The notes: a model not told the origin generated them from the letters alone. A stretch of 64,000 nucleotides of DNA from Tethya wilhelma (GCA_964030475.1 CAXIPT010000001.1:20565142-20629141), one strand, 5' to 3'. Positions 20,862 through 33,527 are shown, counted from the stretch's first letter. Numbers and translations: made by a program.

Positions 20862-23800
20862 TTAAAACACTTGCACTGTATTGTAACAATATTCACAAAC
20901 ATAAACAAAACCATCACAATCAACACAAATTCCAATAGGTAGTCCAAATTCTCCTTCTTTGTTACCTCTTTTACCAAATGATGTAACAAACTGACCATCT
21001 CTACTAAACACAGAGACACAATACCCATCATACTCAACAACATACACAAACTGACCAGCTACACACACACCAGATGGTCCATCCAACTGACTATTGTCTT
21101 TCTTGCTGAATGAAAGTTGAAACTCTCCCTGCTTGTTGAGGACCTTGACACAATCATTGCCCCAGTCACAAATGTACACATTACCATGGTTATCTTGGGC
21201 AATGCCACGAGGTTGATCAAACTGTTTGTCTCCTTCATCGTATGAACCAATTGTTCTGACAAATTCTAGTGTGTCTTTTGTAAACACTTGCAGTCGGTGG
21301 TTATTTTCGTCACATACAAACACTTCATCTCTTACAACAGCCACACCTCTTGGACCATTGAATTCACCATGACCACTGCCTCTTGCACCAACAGTCTTGA
21401 GAACTTCACCATATTTGTTACACTTGATCAGACAACATTCAGTATCATCAGTTACATATATGTCATCATTGTCACCAATTGCTATTCTTTGAAGATTACC
21501 ATAATGGTAACTGTTATCATTGTCACTATCACTATCACTGTTGTCACTATCGTCACTATTATAACTTTCATTGTCATTCAGAATCGGCAGTTGTTTTACT
21601 CTAATTTTGTGCAATTCATTTCCTCTATGGTCAAACACAGCAATAAAATCACCATTAGTCACTACTACATCCTTAGCTGAGTTGACTGTGACTCCACATG
21701 GATCCTTCAAACCACCTATGATCCTCACGGGCTTACCAAGCTGTGTTGGTGGTATATTCACATACACAGGAAAGGGACTGCCAGCTATTGGTTGATCATT
21801 TACGTTGACTGTTAGTTGATGACGACCCCGAACGGCTGAGGAGAATTGGATTTCGTACTTGTTCTCTTCTTTTCGTACTCCCTCCAGTTGAGAGACAGAC
21901 CCATTGACAAGGGACTTCAATTCAGCAGTCACTTTCTGTGGCTTCTTGGTAGGAGCACCATTGTGTAACATTGTGTGGACTATGACGTGTGTCTGTTGGT
22001 TGACTTCAGCACTGTTCAAACCAGGACCATCCACTTTGCACTTTGATGGATCTACTTCAAGTTTAGTTTTAGTCAATTCTTTAAGATGATCTTTAATCTC
22101 CATTTCAGCTCCTGGGGCCATAGCTACCTGTTCAACTGGTTCAAGATCAATAACTTTTTTCTGTGATTTACTTGTGAATATTTTGATCGATTGTTTGTTC
22201 ATCTCTTCTTGTTGGTTCTCAAACAATTGCTGGATTCGTTTCACTTCTTCCTTCAGCTCTAGAACACGAGCCGTCTTGTCACGTAATTCTTCCTTCATCT
22301 TAACTAACTCCGTTTCTTTCATTTTTAGCTGGTCCTTGGTTTCACTGAGCTCCATCTCCTTGGTTCTGAGCTCACCTTCAAGGGACTTAATTTTTCCATT
22401 TTTCTGGTTGACCAACCTTTTTTGAATTTGGTCCAGGAGCTCATTGTATTTAGAAGATGGTAATGCTTTAAGAAAGTCCAATTCTTCATTGTTGTACTCC
22501 AGTTGAGTCTTGATGGACACCGTCTCGCCTGTCAGTGATTTGACCTCCTCCTTGAGGCGTGGTACTTCTTCCTCAGATACTATTTTGATTCTCTGTTTCG
22601 TGACAGTTTGTGAGTGTTTAGCATCACTTAGTTCCTCTTCTGTAATGCTGAGTCTCTGTTCAGTTTGTGCGACCTTAACACAATCACTGTCTTTTTTGGT
22701 TGTGACCAATGGCTTGGGCAAACCTGTATGAAAACAAAAATCACATCTGAGTAGGTATTTATCGTTGATACATGCATGTGTGTTGCCCATTTTAAAGCCA
22801 AGGTGTTTATTTACTAATGGAGCTAGGTTACTGACTCAGCATTAATTCAACACTGCATGGCATTTAGTTGAGACCCAGCATGAAAAACATCGATCTGTAA
22901 GGTAAGGGTTGCATCAACAATTTAGGCAAGTCAAGGTTTACATAATATATGTATTATGATCAAGCATGCAGCTAGCTCTCACTTTTGGGGCTCTCTCGGA
23001 ATAATTATTGCAGTGCACTTTTCTTACTGGAACATCATCTGCCAGCTTTTGAAGTGCATGCATGCTCACGTAACTTAGTTTACATGAGTCAGTTTTTTTA
23101 TAATAGACCGGCAGCCACAGGAATCTGGCATTTAATAAGCAATTTGTGCTATAACTGCCCTCAGCATTAAAACAAATCAAGCACTGAAGACTTCATAACT
23201 ACATGTAAGTGCTTATGATAATCATTACAGTCGGTACTGTAGCATATATCGTAAAATAAGAATCAATTTTGTTCTTAATATGAAAATTAATATAAACAAA
23301 TGAAAATTTAGGGCGTGTATTGCAATCATTACCAAATCAGTCTAAATGGTGAAAATTCAACAAGAAATAATTATTTTGGATAGTGAAAATGCATTAGCAT
23401 AAACCCATGCATGCAATCTCTGTTTATTCCTCCCCCCCCCCAAAGCTTTAGTTTTCCCCCTTTTCACGGAAAAATCTTATCAGGTGGCTTCTGTTGAAAG
23501 CTTGGCTATATGGTTCAGTGGTATATTGCAAGAGTGGCGCATGAATTTCGGGTCAGTTTGTGTGCAATACCTTTTCTCCCCTCATGCAACATAAATCCTG
23601 TTTGAAATCCTGATATATAGATCATGTGTATTATTATACTATTATGATCATTTTATGGACCTTATATAGTTTAGTTCATGGAGGCACAAGTATATAGCAC
23701 AATAAAACCAGTACAAATGTAAAGGTAAAATACCATATTTCTCAGCCAGCATGTTAGCAAGTCTGTTCCTTCCGATATTGACCAGGGCAGGAAGTAGCTT

Positions 23801-25127
23801 GCTCCATGTTGGCTTCTCTAGTTCGCCCCAACGTATGAGCATCTGCAGACGACGGTCTTCAGTTGTGTTATAATCCTGACGAATAGCCAGTAAGTCGTAT
23901 GTTGGTATCTGAAGCTGAAGCCCTAGGGGAAACCAGGTTACTACTTCCTTCAGTTCCACTTGAAGATCTTTCAACTCAGCCTCTTCATCTTCAACACCTA
24001 TTAAAATTTCATGAATGCATGATAGTGACGTACACTGCCAATCTGATTCACTAGTGTAAGATACCATATAGCGAGTAAACTTGGCAAGAATTAAGAATTA
24101 ATGAATCGTGACAACCATTACAAATTTTTGAGCAGAAACCACGTGCAGGCAATGCTATATAGCTTTAGCAGTTTTTAGCCCTAAAGACTCTCTTACACTA
24201 CTGTCCTTCTGAAAGTTCGCAAGGTTTGTTGTTTGTAACTAGAGCATGTTTTTCTGCTTTTCACCTCCAAAATTGAGCCTTCATAAATTCGCCAAATTTA
24301 CCTGCTGTATGATAATAGGATTGAATATAGTCGAAACAAGGTGAAATGTAACATAAACAACAAATTATAACGGATGTAGGAAAGGGCTGGTTTACGAGTG
24401 ATAGTACAAATTGTAGTGCTGTAATGTGGGAATTTGCATGTAGTACTGTGGTAAACAGCATGCACCCATATACTTACACACTGTGCTTACCTTTGAGGTC
24501 AACAAACATGGAGCTATCAAAACTAAACATCTGGCTGTTTTGCCACCTCTTAGATAGGGAGTGACAGTTGCTCAGATTGACAGGAACAATTCTTGGTTTG
24601 GAGTAGCCAGTTGTGTGTAAAGGAGACACTAGAAAGACATTAGCATCAACAGATATAGCTTCGAATTCCACAGACAAAGATCGTTTCTTCTTGCCATTCG
24701 CAAGTTCCATTGATTCACAAAGGTTTGTAATAACAGTAGCAAGACTCTTTTGCAAGGCATTCTTGTCAGTCAAGAATTGCTTCAACTGTGACTTGGAGTT
24801 AAACTTGATTGAAAACATCAACGATGCTTGTTCGCAATACACAGAGTCCACCTGATAGACACCATGCTTGGAAAGGACGGGAGACACTGCTTGCATTAGG
24901 TTGGTCACAGAGAGGTCCACACCATAGATATTAGAACGCACTATATTATCTGTGTTTACACTATCACCCATCTTGGACGGAATAGCTATGGTAACATTCT
25001 CATCTGTCAGCTTGACCTCCACTGGAGTGTTGTTGATGGTAATGGATGTCCTCAAGAGAAAGAAGTCTCTGTAACATGAAGAATGAAGGTTAAACTCAGG
25101 CTTGGACGTGGAACTTGTTGACGACAT
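20862..25127 (-). CDS. Death domain-filamin-NHL protein (gene B), mosaic
   Basis: Three exons (25127-24491, 23997-23734, 22723-20862) join in phase to about 920 residues. Domain order is as in gene A: unrecognised N-terminal domain (1-212, with 21 more residues than gene A), Death domain (VTWFPLGLQLQIPTYDLLAI, LIRWGELEKPTWSKLLPAL), coiled coil, filamin, NHL. Two parts look borrowed from TRIM paralogues. The pre-filamin linker (VIDLEPVEQVAMAPGAEMEI) resembles T2/T4, where gene A has none. The propeller has a long Asn/Asp/Ser insert (NDNESYNSDDSDNSDSDSDN) like that of T2. The AATAAA signal lies only a few bases beyond the stop (minus strand, 20858-20853). The intron between the Death and coiled-coil exons is about 1 kb. 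Confidence 0.87.
24062..24314. mobile_element. Decayed MITE with CCRTATAGC termini, copy 5
   Basis: Left end TACCATATAGCGAGTAAACT and right end AATTCGCCAAATTTACCTGC. Related to copy 1 by the AATTCGCCAAATTT interior motif. It lies in the first intron of gene B. Confidence 0.6.
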
Positions 25128-25434
25128 GCTGGACCCTGTTCAATCTGAAGCTTGAAGCTTCGCAGCCAGACTGAAGTACCCGCTACACTTGTTAAGTGGG
25201 CGTGGTCTCAAAGCACGCATGCGCAGTGCATGCCCAGTGGTAGTGGACTCTCTGACCCCTGCCAAACTTCAGGCATCAACTGGATAAGTTTGAGTACATC
25301 ATGCATACAATGATAAGAGCTGTGAGTTCATTCTCATGTGCCAGTTTTATAGTTAAGTCACTAGATTTGATGGTGATGCTGTTGTATGGAGTGTATGTAT
25401 GAGACTGTGATTCATTGTTCTCTTAATATCAAAG

Positions 25435-26065
25435 GTATGACTGGAAGATAGAAGAGGCTCAGAAAAAATCCTTCGTACTCACACCACTGCCGTGAGTGCT
25501 AGAATGCTCTACAAATTGGCTCAGCAAGAGATGTTTATGCCAGTCAAGTAATTCTCCATCGACCGTGTGCTTCGTAACGAATCACTGGATGCCACACATC
25601 TTGCCGAGTTCCACCAGATTGAAGGAGTGGTGGCTGATTTCAATCTCACCCTGGGAGACCTCATGGGAGTGCTCAATGAGTTCTTCATGAAGATGGGTGA
25701 GAGGAGGGTTGTTGTTGTTGTTGTTGTTTGTTTGTTTGTTTGTTTGTTTATTTGTACCTAAATATTCTCGTCTAGTAACCACCTTTTGTGTCTATATATA
25801 TATAGGCATTGGAAAGTTGCGCTTCAAGCCAGCCTACAATCCCTACACTGAACCAAGTATGGAGGTGTCATGATGGTAAGGATGCAATGCTGTTGCTTAT
25901 AGAGGTGTGCTTCTTTTAGAATCAGCTGTCTCTGATCTTCTCCAGGTCTTCAGAAGTGGGTTGAGGTTGGTAACTCTGGTGTGTTTCGTCCTGAGATGTT
26001 GCTACCCATGGGTCTTCCTGAGGATGTGTCTGTCATTGCATGGGGACTCTCACTAGAAAGAAAGG
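25435..26065 (+). pseudogene. FARSA: FARSA (phenylalanyl-tRNA synthetase alpha) pseudogene
   Basis: Intron-containing relic of the catalytic core of cytosolic phenylalanyl-tRNA synthetase alpha. Exon pieces at 25435-25697, 25806-about 25875 and 25946-26065 read [37 protein letters not shown] and [20 protein letters not shown], all strongly conserved in animals. It is disabled three ways: a one-base loss in an A run near 25470 shifts the frame; TAA replaces the Tyr codon of the PVKYFSIDR motif near 25555; and about seven bases are missing after SMEV. N-terminal and C-terminal exons are absent. It arose by DNA duplication, not retrotransposition. Confidence 0.92.
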
Positions 26066-26272
26066 TACAAGTCCATTTATTTCTTCAAAGTAGCATTTAA
26101 TCTCTATATTAAAATTGTAAGTATTTGTGCTTGAAATTTGGTTAATGGGGTATCTCTAACCCTCAGTGATCTTGTGTCATGAGGACCTACTCATGCAATG
26201 CCTTACCAGTTGCCATGACTTGAGTGTACATTAATCATACTGGAGCCTCCCACAGTGGCACTGCCATCTGTT

Positions 26273-26648
26273 TAGTCTTGTGCCCAGACCCTCCCTTGCA
26301 CACGACAAAAAGGGGGTCTGGTACATTTTGAAGGATTTTTGGGTCTTGCTGACTCAGCACGTCAGGATTTTGACACACCAATCAGAGACTTTCCATGTGA
26401 CTTTATCATGTGCCACGCAGACTCTGCCCACTCAATGATTCCATATTTGGAGAATGCACTATAGCTACTCAAAAGTGCTCATCCGTTGTTGTTACATTGT
26501 TGCTAGAAAATGAAGCTCTCATGTGAGAAATCTGAATTAACCCAGATATCATCTGACTAGCTGAGTCAGCAAAATCCCAAAAATATGCGTTCAAAGTGTA
26601 CCTGACCCATTTTTCCTCTGAGGAGGGTTGGGTGTGGGCACGAGACTA
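26273..26648. mobile_element. TIR element related to the TAGTCTCG family
   Basis: Begins TAGTCTTGTGCCCAGACCCT and ends GTGTGGGCACGAGACTA, imperfect inverted repeats of each other. Flanks (CCATCTGTT and CCATGCGCT) agree only partly, consistent with an old 9-bp duplication. No reading frame of note. Confidence 0.55.
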
Positions 26649-27003
26649 CCATGCGCTCAGTGTGTAAGTCACACCTCTGCACTGTGCATGTTTGGGGTAT
26701 GGCATCATGCAATGTGCACACCATAGCTGGCACAATGCATGGACAGTATATTCTTTTCCTTAAATGAAGCAAGAGTCAAGTATGCATAGGCAAAGGGGAG
26801 AGTGTCGAACCACCGTATAGTAGCTATTGTAAATAACTGTTTTGCAGGTTCACAAATATTATACTCTTGAATGGAGTCAGTTATAAGAAGTATAGAATCA
26901 TGCATGCAGTTGGGTTAATTTCAGCTGTCACTTTTAGAGTGGGCCAGCCAAGTAGCTATGGAGGTGTCTAGCTGCCAAGACACAAGTGTGTGCATGGCGT
27001 TTT

Positions 27004-27007
<4 letters not shown>

Positions 27008-27064
<57 letters not shown>
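27008..27064. repeat. (CT)n microsatellite
   Basis: Uninterrupted CT run. A very decayed FARSA-like exon piece (GTCTTCAAATGTGGGTTGA) may follow at about 27100-27170. Confidence 0.9.
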
Positions 27065-27071
<7 letters not shown>

Positions 27072-27691
27072 TTCATCTTCAGATGTTCAGATCTTCCAAG
27101 TCCAGGTCTTCAAATGTGGGTTGATTTTTGAAAAGTTACTCTCCCTCCATTGGTTCAAGTTCCTGATGGTACACGTGTGTGTACATGTTGTGCCACAGGA
27201 CTTTGATTTAAAAAGGTATACACGACCATTTTAACCCTACTCACTAAGAAATGCTGTATGCGCATATAACTCAGTGCCTTATGGTTACCATGTCTCTGAG
27301 TGTACAGTCATCATAATAGAGCACTTAGATCATACATATGCACTATTATTATAGGGACCTTGCATAATTATATAATCTCATGTACTGCACACACTACGTA
27401 CACTTATACAGGCCCCCAGGCTAGATTCTTTCATGTAACTCAGAGCTGCTGAAAACCTGAGGACCTTAAAACTCCTGGCCAATTCACTATAGCTTTGTAT
27501 TGTACTGTACACGTACAGTGCAGTGGGTGGGGAATTTCATTTTTATTTGTGTGATCATTAAACTTTTTTATTGTAGACAATAATCAAGTTAACCACAAAA
27601 ATAATCAGTTAACAAAGTTGACAAAAATTAATTATCTTTATCAAAACAATTATTTATGCAAAAAATCATTCTACAACACTATTGTATGTCA

Positions 27692-30600
27692 CTAAAACAC
27701 TTGCACTCTATTATTACTCCAGTCACAAACATAAACAAAACCATCACAATCAACACAAATTCCAAAAGGATTCTTAAATTCTCCTCCTTTGTTTCCTCCC
27801 TTACCAAATGATGTAACAAACTGACCATCTCTGCTAAACACAGAGACACAACGCCCACCACACTCAACAACATACACAAACTGACCAGCTACGCACACAC
27901 CAGATGGGCAGTCCAAATGACCATTGTCTTTCTTGCTGAATGAAAGTTGAAACTCTCCCTGCTTGTTGAGGTGCTTGACACGATGACTGCCCCAGTCACA
28001 AATGTACATGTTGCCATGTTCATCTTGGGCAATGTCATTAGGTCCATTAAACTGTTCATCTCCTTCACCTTCTGAACCGATTGTTCTGACATATTCTAGT
28101 GTGTCTTTTGCAAACACTTGCAGTCGGTGGTTATAAGAGTCAACTGCAAACACTTTATCACCTAATACAGCCACACCTCTCAGATAGCTGAATTCACCAT
28201 GACCACTGCCGTACTTGCCAACAGTCTTGAGAACTTCACCATCTTTGTTACATTTCAATAGACAATGACAGCTCTCATCAGTCACATATATGTTGTTGTA
28301 TTCATCAACTGATATACTGCTCAGAATGACATTTCTTTGCACCTTGATCTCACGTAGTTTCTTCCCTTTATTATCTAGCACAGCTATTTTGTTAAGCCCA
28401 GTCACTAGTACTTCCTCAGATGAGCTAACTGTGACTCCATATGGCTTCTTCAAACCACCTATGATCCTCACGGGCTTACCAAGCTGTGTTGGTGGTATAT
28501 TCACGTACACAAGAAAGGGACTGCCAGCTATTAGTTGATCGTTTACGTTGACTGTTAGTTGATGACGACCACGAATGGCCGAGGAGAATTGGATTTCGTA
28601 CTTGTTCTCTTCTTTTCGTACTCCCTCCAGTTGAGATACAGACCCATTGACAAGGGACTTCAATTCAGCAGTCACTTTCTGTGGCTTCTTGGTAGGAGCA
28701 CCATTGTGTAACATTGTGTGGACTATGACATGTGTCTGTTGGTTGACTTCAGCAGTGTTCAAACCGGGACCATCCACTTTGAACTTTGATGGATCTACTT
28801 GAGATATACTTGTGACTTTGACCAATTTTTTGTTCATCTCTTCTTGTTGGTCCTGAAACAATTGCTGGATTTGTTCCACTTTTTTCTCAAGCTCTAGAAT
28901 ACGAGCTGACTTGATACTTAACTCTTCCTTCATCTCAACTAACTCAGTTTCTTTCTTTTCTAGCTGGTTCCAGGTTTCAGTGAGCTCCACCTCCTTGGTA
29001 CTAAGCACATCTTGAAGGGACTCAATTTGTCCACTTTTCTCATTTACCAACCCATCTAGAAGTTGGATTTCATTGCATTTGGAAGATAGTAGTGATGCCA
29101 GAAAGTTCAATTCCTTATTTTTGTGCTCAAGTTGAGTCTTGAAGAACTCTGTTTCGCCTGTCAGTGATTTGGCCTTCTCCTTGAGATGTGGTACTTCTTC
29201 CTCAGATACTATTTTGATTCTCTGTTTCGTGCGAGTTTGGGAGTGTTTGGCATCACTTAGTTCATTTACTGTATCACTAAGTGTCTGTTCAGTTTGTGCA
29301 ACCTCAACACAATCACTATCTTTGGTTGTGACCACAGGAAATGGCTTTGGCAAACCTGAGTGAATAAGAAAATAGATCTGGATCTTATGTAGGCAATTAA
29401 GTAATAAAAATTTTGTAAAAATAAGCAGAGTATAGGAATGGGCAATGCTGTAAAAAGCTATGAAACAAGGCAAGTCTCTGAATTTCAGTCTATGACTACT
29501 TCATCTGATCTGACTGATGACTGCATGATCGATCCATCCTTTTATGTAGCACAGCTGCATGTCACTTTTAGTACTATTTACTAGACAGATCCAAGCATCT
29601 TTGGGATGAGCCTGAGCGCATAGAGCTTGTGTGTAATTTTCTGGGTTGAAACCTAGAAGTAGTTTTCTAATTTGACGATCCGTTTCAATTTTGACAAATC
29701 AGTGTTTTGCTTTCTTTCGTGACGATCCAGTCCTATGGTTACATCATGCATGCATACATGCAAGCTAGTCTGGCCAGCGAGACTACATGCATTGCAAGCA
29801 GAGTGTGCAAGCATGCAATGTGCTAGCTGGATTGTCAAACGCTAAGTGAGGTTTACGCATCAACTCTGATTCTTTCCTGGGTGAGACGAGTACTAGTGTC
29901 TCTCTCATGAGTTGTTTTCCTCAGGGCCACCTGGTCGCTGTTGTCGACGAGCTGAATCTCTTTGTCTATGCCTTACAAGTCTCCTTTCTTTGTTATCAGG
30001 TGTTTCTCTAGCTATAGTTAACTATGGCATAACTTTTCAGCTCAGAGCAAAGCATGACAAAAATGCCTTGCACGGCAATTGAGAACTGTACCGATATTGC
30101 ACAATCCATTTCAATACTGCAACACCGTGTTCGTATAATTGAATATAATTATGGAAAGTGTCCACTGTGGACAGACAGAAATTTGACCAGTTACAAGACT
30201 GTGGGGCTCGCTCAGGCTTGCCCCAATATTTCTGCCCATGACAAGAAAACAAAATTGCATTGATTGTTGTGGCTTCTCGCAAGCGCTCACTCCAGAGTGC
30301 TCTAGGAACTGTAAGTTATTTTTCTAGGTATATACAGTAAGAAAACTGTCCTGGAGAGGCTACAAAACAGTTTCAAAGTGAAGACTTTACTAACTTTCTC
30401 ATAAGCATGAATGTTTTGTATTGTGTCAATGAGGCAGGCGGCCCATTCCTACCATACGTATAATAGCACTTTAATACTGCACATAATTTTTTTCCCCGGA
30501 AAAAGCAATTTTTGAGCATTTCGCTGATTTGGGGGCGATCCACCATACATAATATCACAATTGCGCAATGGGGAGTATTACAATCTGTGAAAAATTAAAT

Positions 30601-31597
30601 CTGTAAAAACCTATGTAAGCAAATCTGTGAAAATTTCTTTCCCTCAAAAAAAGATGCTTATACGGTATGTTTACTGTATGAAACCATGAATGGCAACTGT
30701 GGTTTCATGGTGGAATTCTGTAGACCATAATCCACCCAGGTTAAGATAATACATTAAAATAATAAAAATATTATTGTTATCATAGTATGTATAGCATACC
30801 ATAAAAATAAAAATAATTTTTGCCTGCAGGAAAAAAATGCGAAATTTTCATGTATCGCAATCAGTACAAAAATCAGTTGAATGCATGGTGAAAATGTTCA
30901 ACACGAGTTCAGCTTGGTTATACCGTATAGTGGGAAAGTTCTGCGGTGTCAAACTTTCGCGGATGTCTCTAGTCAAACATTTTTGCGGTTTAACTTTTGC
31001 GGATGAGCTGTGCATGCAAGCCCATATGTATAACATAAATTTCGTGGATAAAAACTTTGATTCGTGGATGGATCGTGATCCGCAAAAACCGCAAAAGTTA
31101 AACCCCGTGAAACTTTCCTGCTATACAGTATGGAAATATTGGAAGAGTGGCACACGACTGGAAGTGGATGTCACTTGGAAAAATTTCAGGCGTGCTTTGC
31201 ATGCAATACCATTTCCCTCTCAATACAAAAGCCCTGGGTGAAACCCTTCATGATGGACCATGTGTACTATAATACTAGTTTATTTATTGAAAGAGGCATA
31301 AATAAGACAATACAAATGTACAGGGAAACATACCATATTTCTCAGCCAAAATGTTAGCAAGTCTGTTCCTTCCAATATTGACCAGGGCAGGAGGTAGCTT
31401 GCTCCATGTTGGCTTCTCTTGTTGGCCCCAGCGTATGAGCATCTGCAGACGACGGTCTTCAGTTGTCCTATAATCCTGATCAATAGCTAGTAAGTAGTGT
31501 GCTGGTATCTGAAGCTGAACTCCTAGGGCAAACCAGTTCACTACTTCCTTCAGTTCTACTTGAAGATCTTTCAACTCAGCCTCTTCATCTTCAGCAC
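27692..31597 (-). CDS. Death domain-filamin-NHL protein (gene C), 5' exon missing
   Basis: Two exons are clear: the 264-base Death exon 31597-31334 (VNWFALGVQLQIPAHYLLAI, LIRWGQQEKPTWSKLPPAL) and the large exon 29355-27692 encoding coiled coil, filamin (DPSKFKVDGPG) and NHL propeller ending NNRVQVF. The exon boundaries match genes A and B exactly (phase 1 on both sides of the Death exon). The first exon with the unrecognised N-terminal domain is not found upstream. Sequence there runs into the N at 32090 within 0.5 kb, so the gene is probably cut by an assembly join rather than truly truncated. The coiled coil is of the gene A type. Confidence 0.8.
29766..29785. mobile_element. Possible 20-base remnant of the TAGTCT...AGACTA family
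   Basis: TAGTCTGGCCAGCGAGACTA looks like two abutted terminal ends of the TIR family. The flanks are CATGCAAGC and CATGCATTG. It could be an excision remnant or chance. Confidence 0.3.
30921..31130. mobile_element. MITE with CCGTATAGY termini, copy 6
   Basis: Ends TACCGTATAGTGGGAAAGTT and AACTTTCCTGCTATACAGTA. The interior (GGATGTCTCTAGTCAAACAT) is shared with copies at 18682 and 62753. A partial relative ends near 30667. It lies in the second intron of gene C. Confidence 0.78.
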
Positions 31598-32090
31598 CTA
31601 TTAAAAATTTATGAATGCATGCATGACACGATAATACAGGCAATTAGCATAGTGACACTGTGTTATTCCAATCTGATTCACTATAGCGTAATAACTAATA
31701 CAAGGCCGGCCTAGCCAGGTGGGCCATAGCCTACCCAACTTCAGACAGTCACATTCCTAGTTGGTTCTTCTGCCTGTTTCACTTTAGAGTATATGTATAA
31801 AATGCATGTGTTTGCTAGTTTCAAACATTATATGGTATGTCAGAAATTGTTATGTGTACTTTAATTGTACAGTGAAATACGACTGAGATATTTTCTTTTC
31901 CATCCATGCACATTTATTCTGTTGTAGGGTGCCTCCACTCAGTCAGCTAGGAAGGTCAGTGACCATGATAAGGTTGCTGCTCCCAGCACTGCATGGCCAG
32001 GGGTCACCAGGCTGTGAGGACCACATCAACTACTGGGTGCCTCGTGTGAGGCTCATGTTTGCCGCAGCTGAAGATCCCACTGTTTTTTGN

Positions 32091-33207
32091 CTCAAAGGAA
32101 AACTGTTGATGTCAGATTTTGTTTCAGTAAGATATTCTCTAACATCCATAATGTCAGCTTCAACCTTTTCAACTGGTTCAAGATCAATGGCTCCTTTATG
32201 ATGTTCTTCAGCCTCCTTGTCGATTCGACTCAAGATCTGTTTATGTAACGTCATCAACTCTTCATCTGTAGAATTCTCCAGATTTTGCTCCACAAAGTCC
32301 ACCAGGCTCTGGATTACAGCAGAGGCCATGTTGAGGTCTTTCTCTTGAGTGGAAAGGTGTGTGACCTTCTTCTCCACTGTGTCAGATGCCTCCACTAGTA
32401 GCCTGTTCTTGTGCTGCTCTAGAATTTCATGCAATTCTTGAAATGACTGTTCAATGTTCTCAACTACAGATACTCCTTGAATCATGACTGCTGATTGTGT
32501 AACTTGAACTTCTTTGACAGCTTTATCAAGGTTAGCTTGGACCTCTTTTAGTGGAGCAAGATGTTCATTGAGTTGTTTCTTTGTCTCTGGAGCAGCAACT
32601 TTTGTAAATTCACTTTTGTGTCCAGCATGGTTTATGACAATGCAGTCTCTACATATCAGACTACTGCAGTCGTAGCAGTATGCTTTCATTGGCTCATCAT
32701 GGATCGTACACTTAGGTGGTGGAGGCTTAGAACCAGGATTTGCTTTGCCCCTCCAGTTTTCAGCTCTTCGATAGTCACAACATTGTGGCTGGAGAAAACT
32801 TTCATTCGTTGATGGGAATCAGCACACTTCTCACAAATGAACTCGGTACATTGGCGACAAAAGGCTACAGACACACCTCCACTGCACTGCTCACAGGGAG
32901 CCTCTACCTTTCCATGTGCCTTTTCCATCTTTCCTTCAACTTCTTTCAAACGGTTGATGAAGAAGGCAGTCGTCAGTTGATTGGGGTCATTATTAGGCAC
33001 CGTTGTTGGCAGTCTACATTCTGGGCATTCAAAAGGACGGTTTGCACGTCTAGCGAAATCAATGAGACCTTGGATACAGTTCTTACAGTAGTAGTGACAG
33101 CAAGGGAGGATTTTGGGCTCTTCAAACACGTCATGACAAACAGGACAGGTGAGTTCTTTCTTCAAATCCTTCAATCCTTTATCAGCAACAAGGGGAGCTT
33201 CAGCCAT
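32091..33207 (-). pseudogene. Broken TRIM-like copy (T3): RING and B-boxes, frameshifted, no filamin/NHL
   Basis: The first 155 or so residues (RING, first B-box) match T2. A one-base loss near 32731-32738 (AACCAGG where paralogues have GACTAGG with an extra base) then shifts the frame before the second B-box. The second frame continues through B-box 2 (CYDCSSLICRDC) and coiled coil, and is cut by the N at 32090 just before the filamin repeat. From about 32830 to 33527 the DNA appears identical to T2 and its upstream region, including the left part of the transposon and nested MITE. It may be a recent duplicate, or an allelic or chimeric contig. Confidence 0.8.
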
Positions 33208-33415
33208 GACAACAAACCGTGCCAGGATCAGGTGAAACTGAGGGTCACAGCAATATCATAGTAGACACATAATTATGCATATAGTAGTCTCGCGGGCCAG
33301 CCCCTTTCAAGGAAAGAAAGGGTCTGGTAACACTCGCATAGCGGTTTTGTTCAAGAGTCCAGGAATTTCTCGGACCGTTTAATTGGCCACAGCGTGTTAG
33401 CTATGTAAACTCCAA

Positions 33416-33527
33416 TACCGTATAGCGGGAAATTTTCGTGAGGGAAAAATTTCGTTCTTTTCGTTCCAGACAGCATGAAAACGAAAATTTTGCCCACGAA
33501 AATCTGAAATTTTTAAAACGTGGCCAC
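33416..33527. mobile_element. Truncated copy of the nested MITE/transposon seen at 15372
   Basis: Matches 15372-15487 apparently base for base, then stops at the N at 33528. The outer transposon's left end is also present (TAGTCTCGCGGGCCAG near 33285). Confidence 0.8.

Noticed and set aside
23505..23585. Possible tRNA-like A-box (TGGTTCAGTGGTA) in a gene B intron
   Set aside because: No B-box at the right distance and no cloverleaf; a similar sequence in the matching intron of gene C shows it is just conserved intron DNA.
29926..30000. Exon-like plus-strand stretch reading GHLVAVVDELNLFVYAL between CAG and GTG
   Set aside because: Has acceptor-like and donor-like ends but no neighbouring exon and no product I recognise; could be chance or a relic.
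31927..32089. Exon-like stretch before the N at 32090 (EDHINYWVPRVRLMFAAAED)
   Set aside because: Reads like protein in one frame but is cut by the join, has no partner exon and no recognised family.
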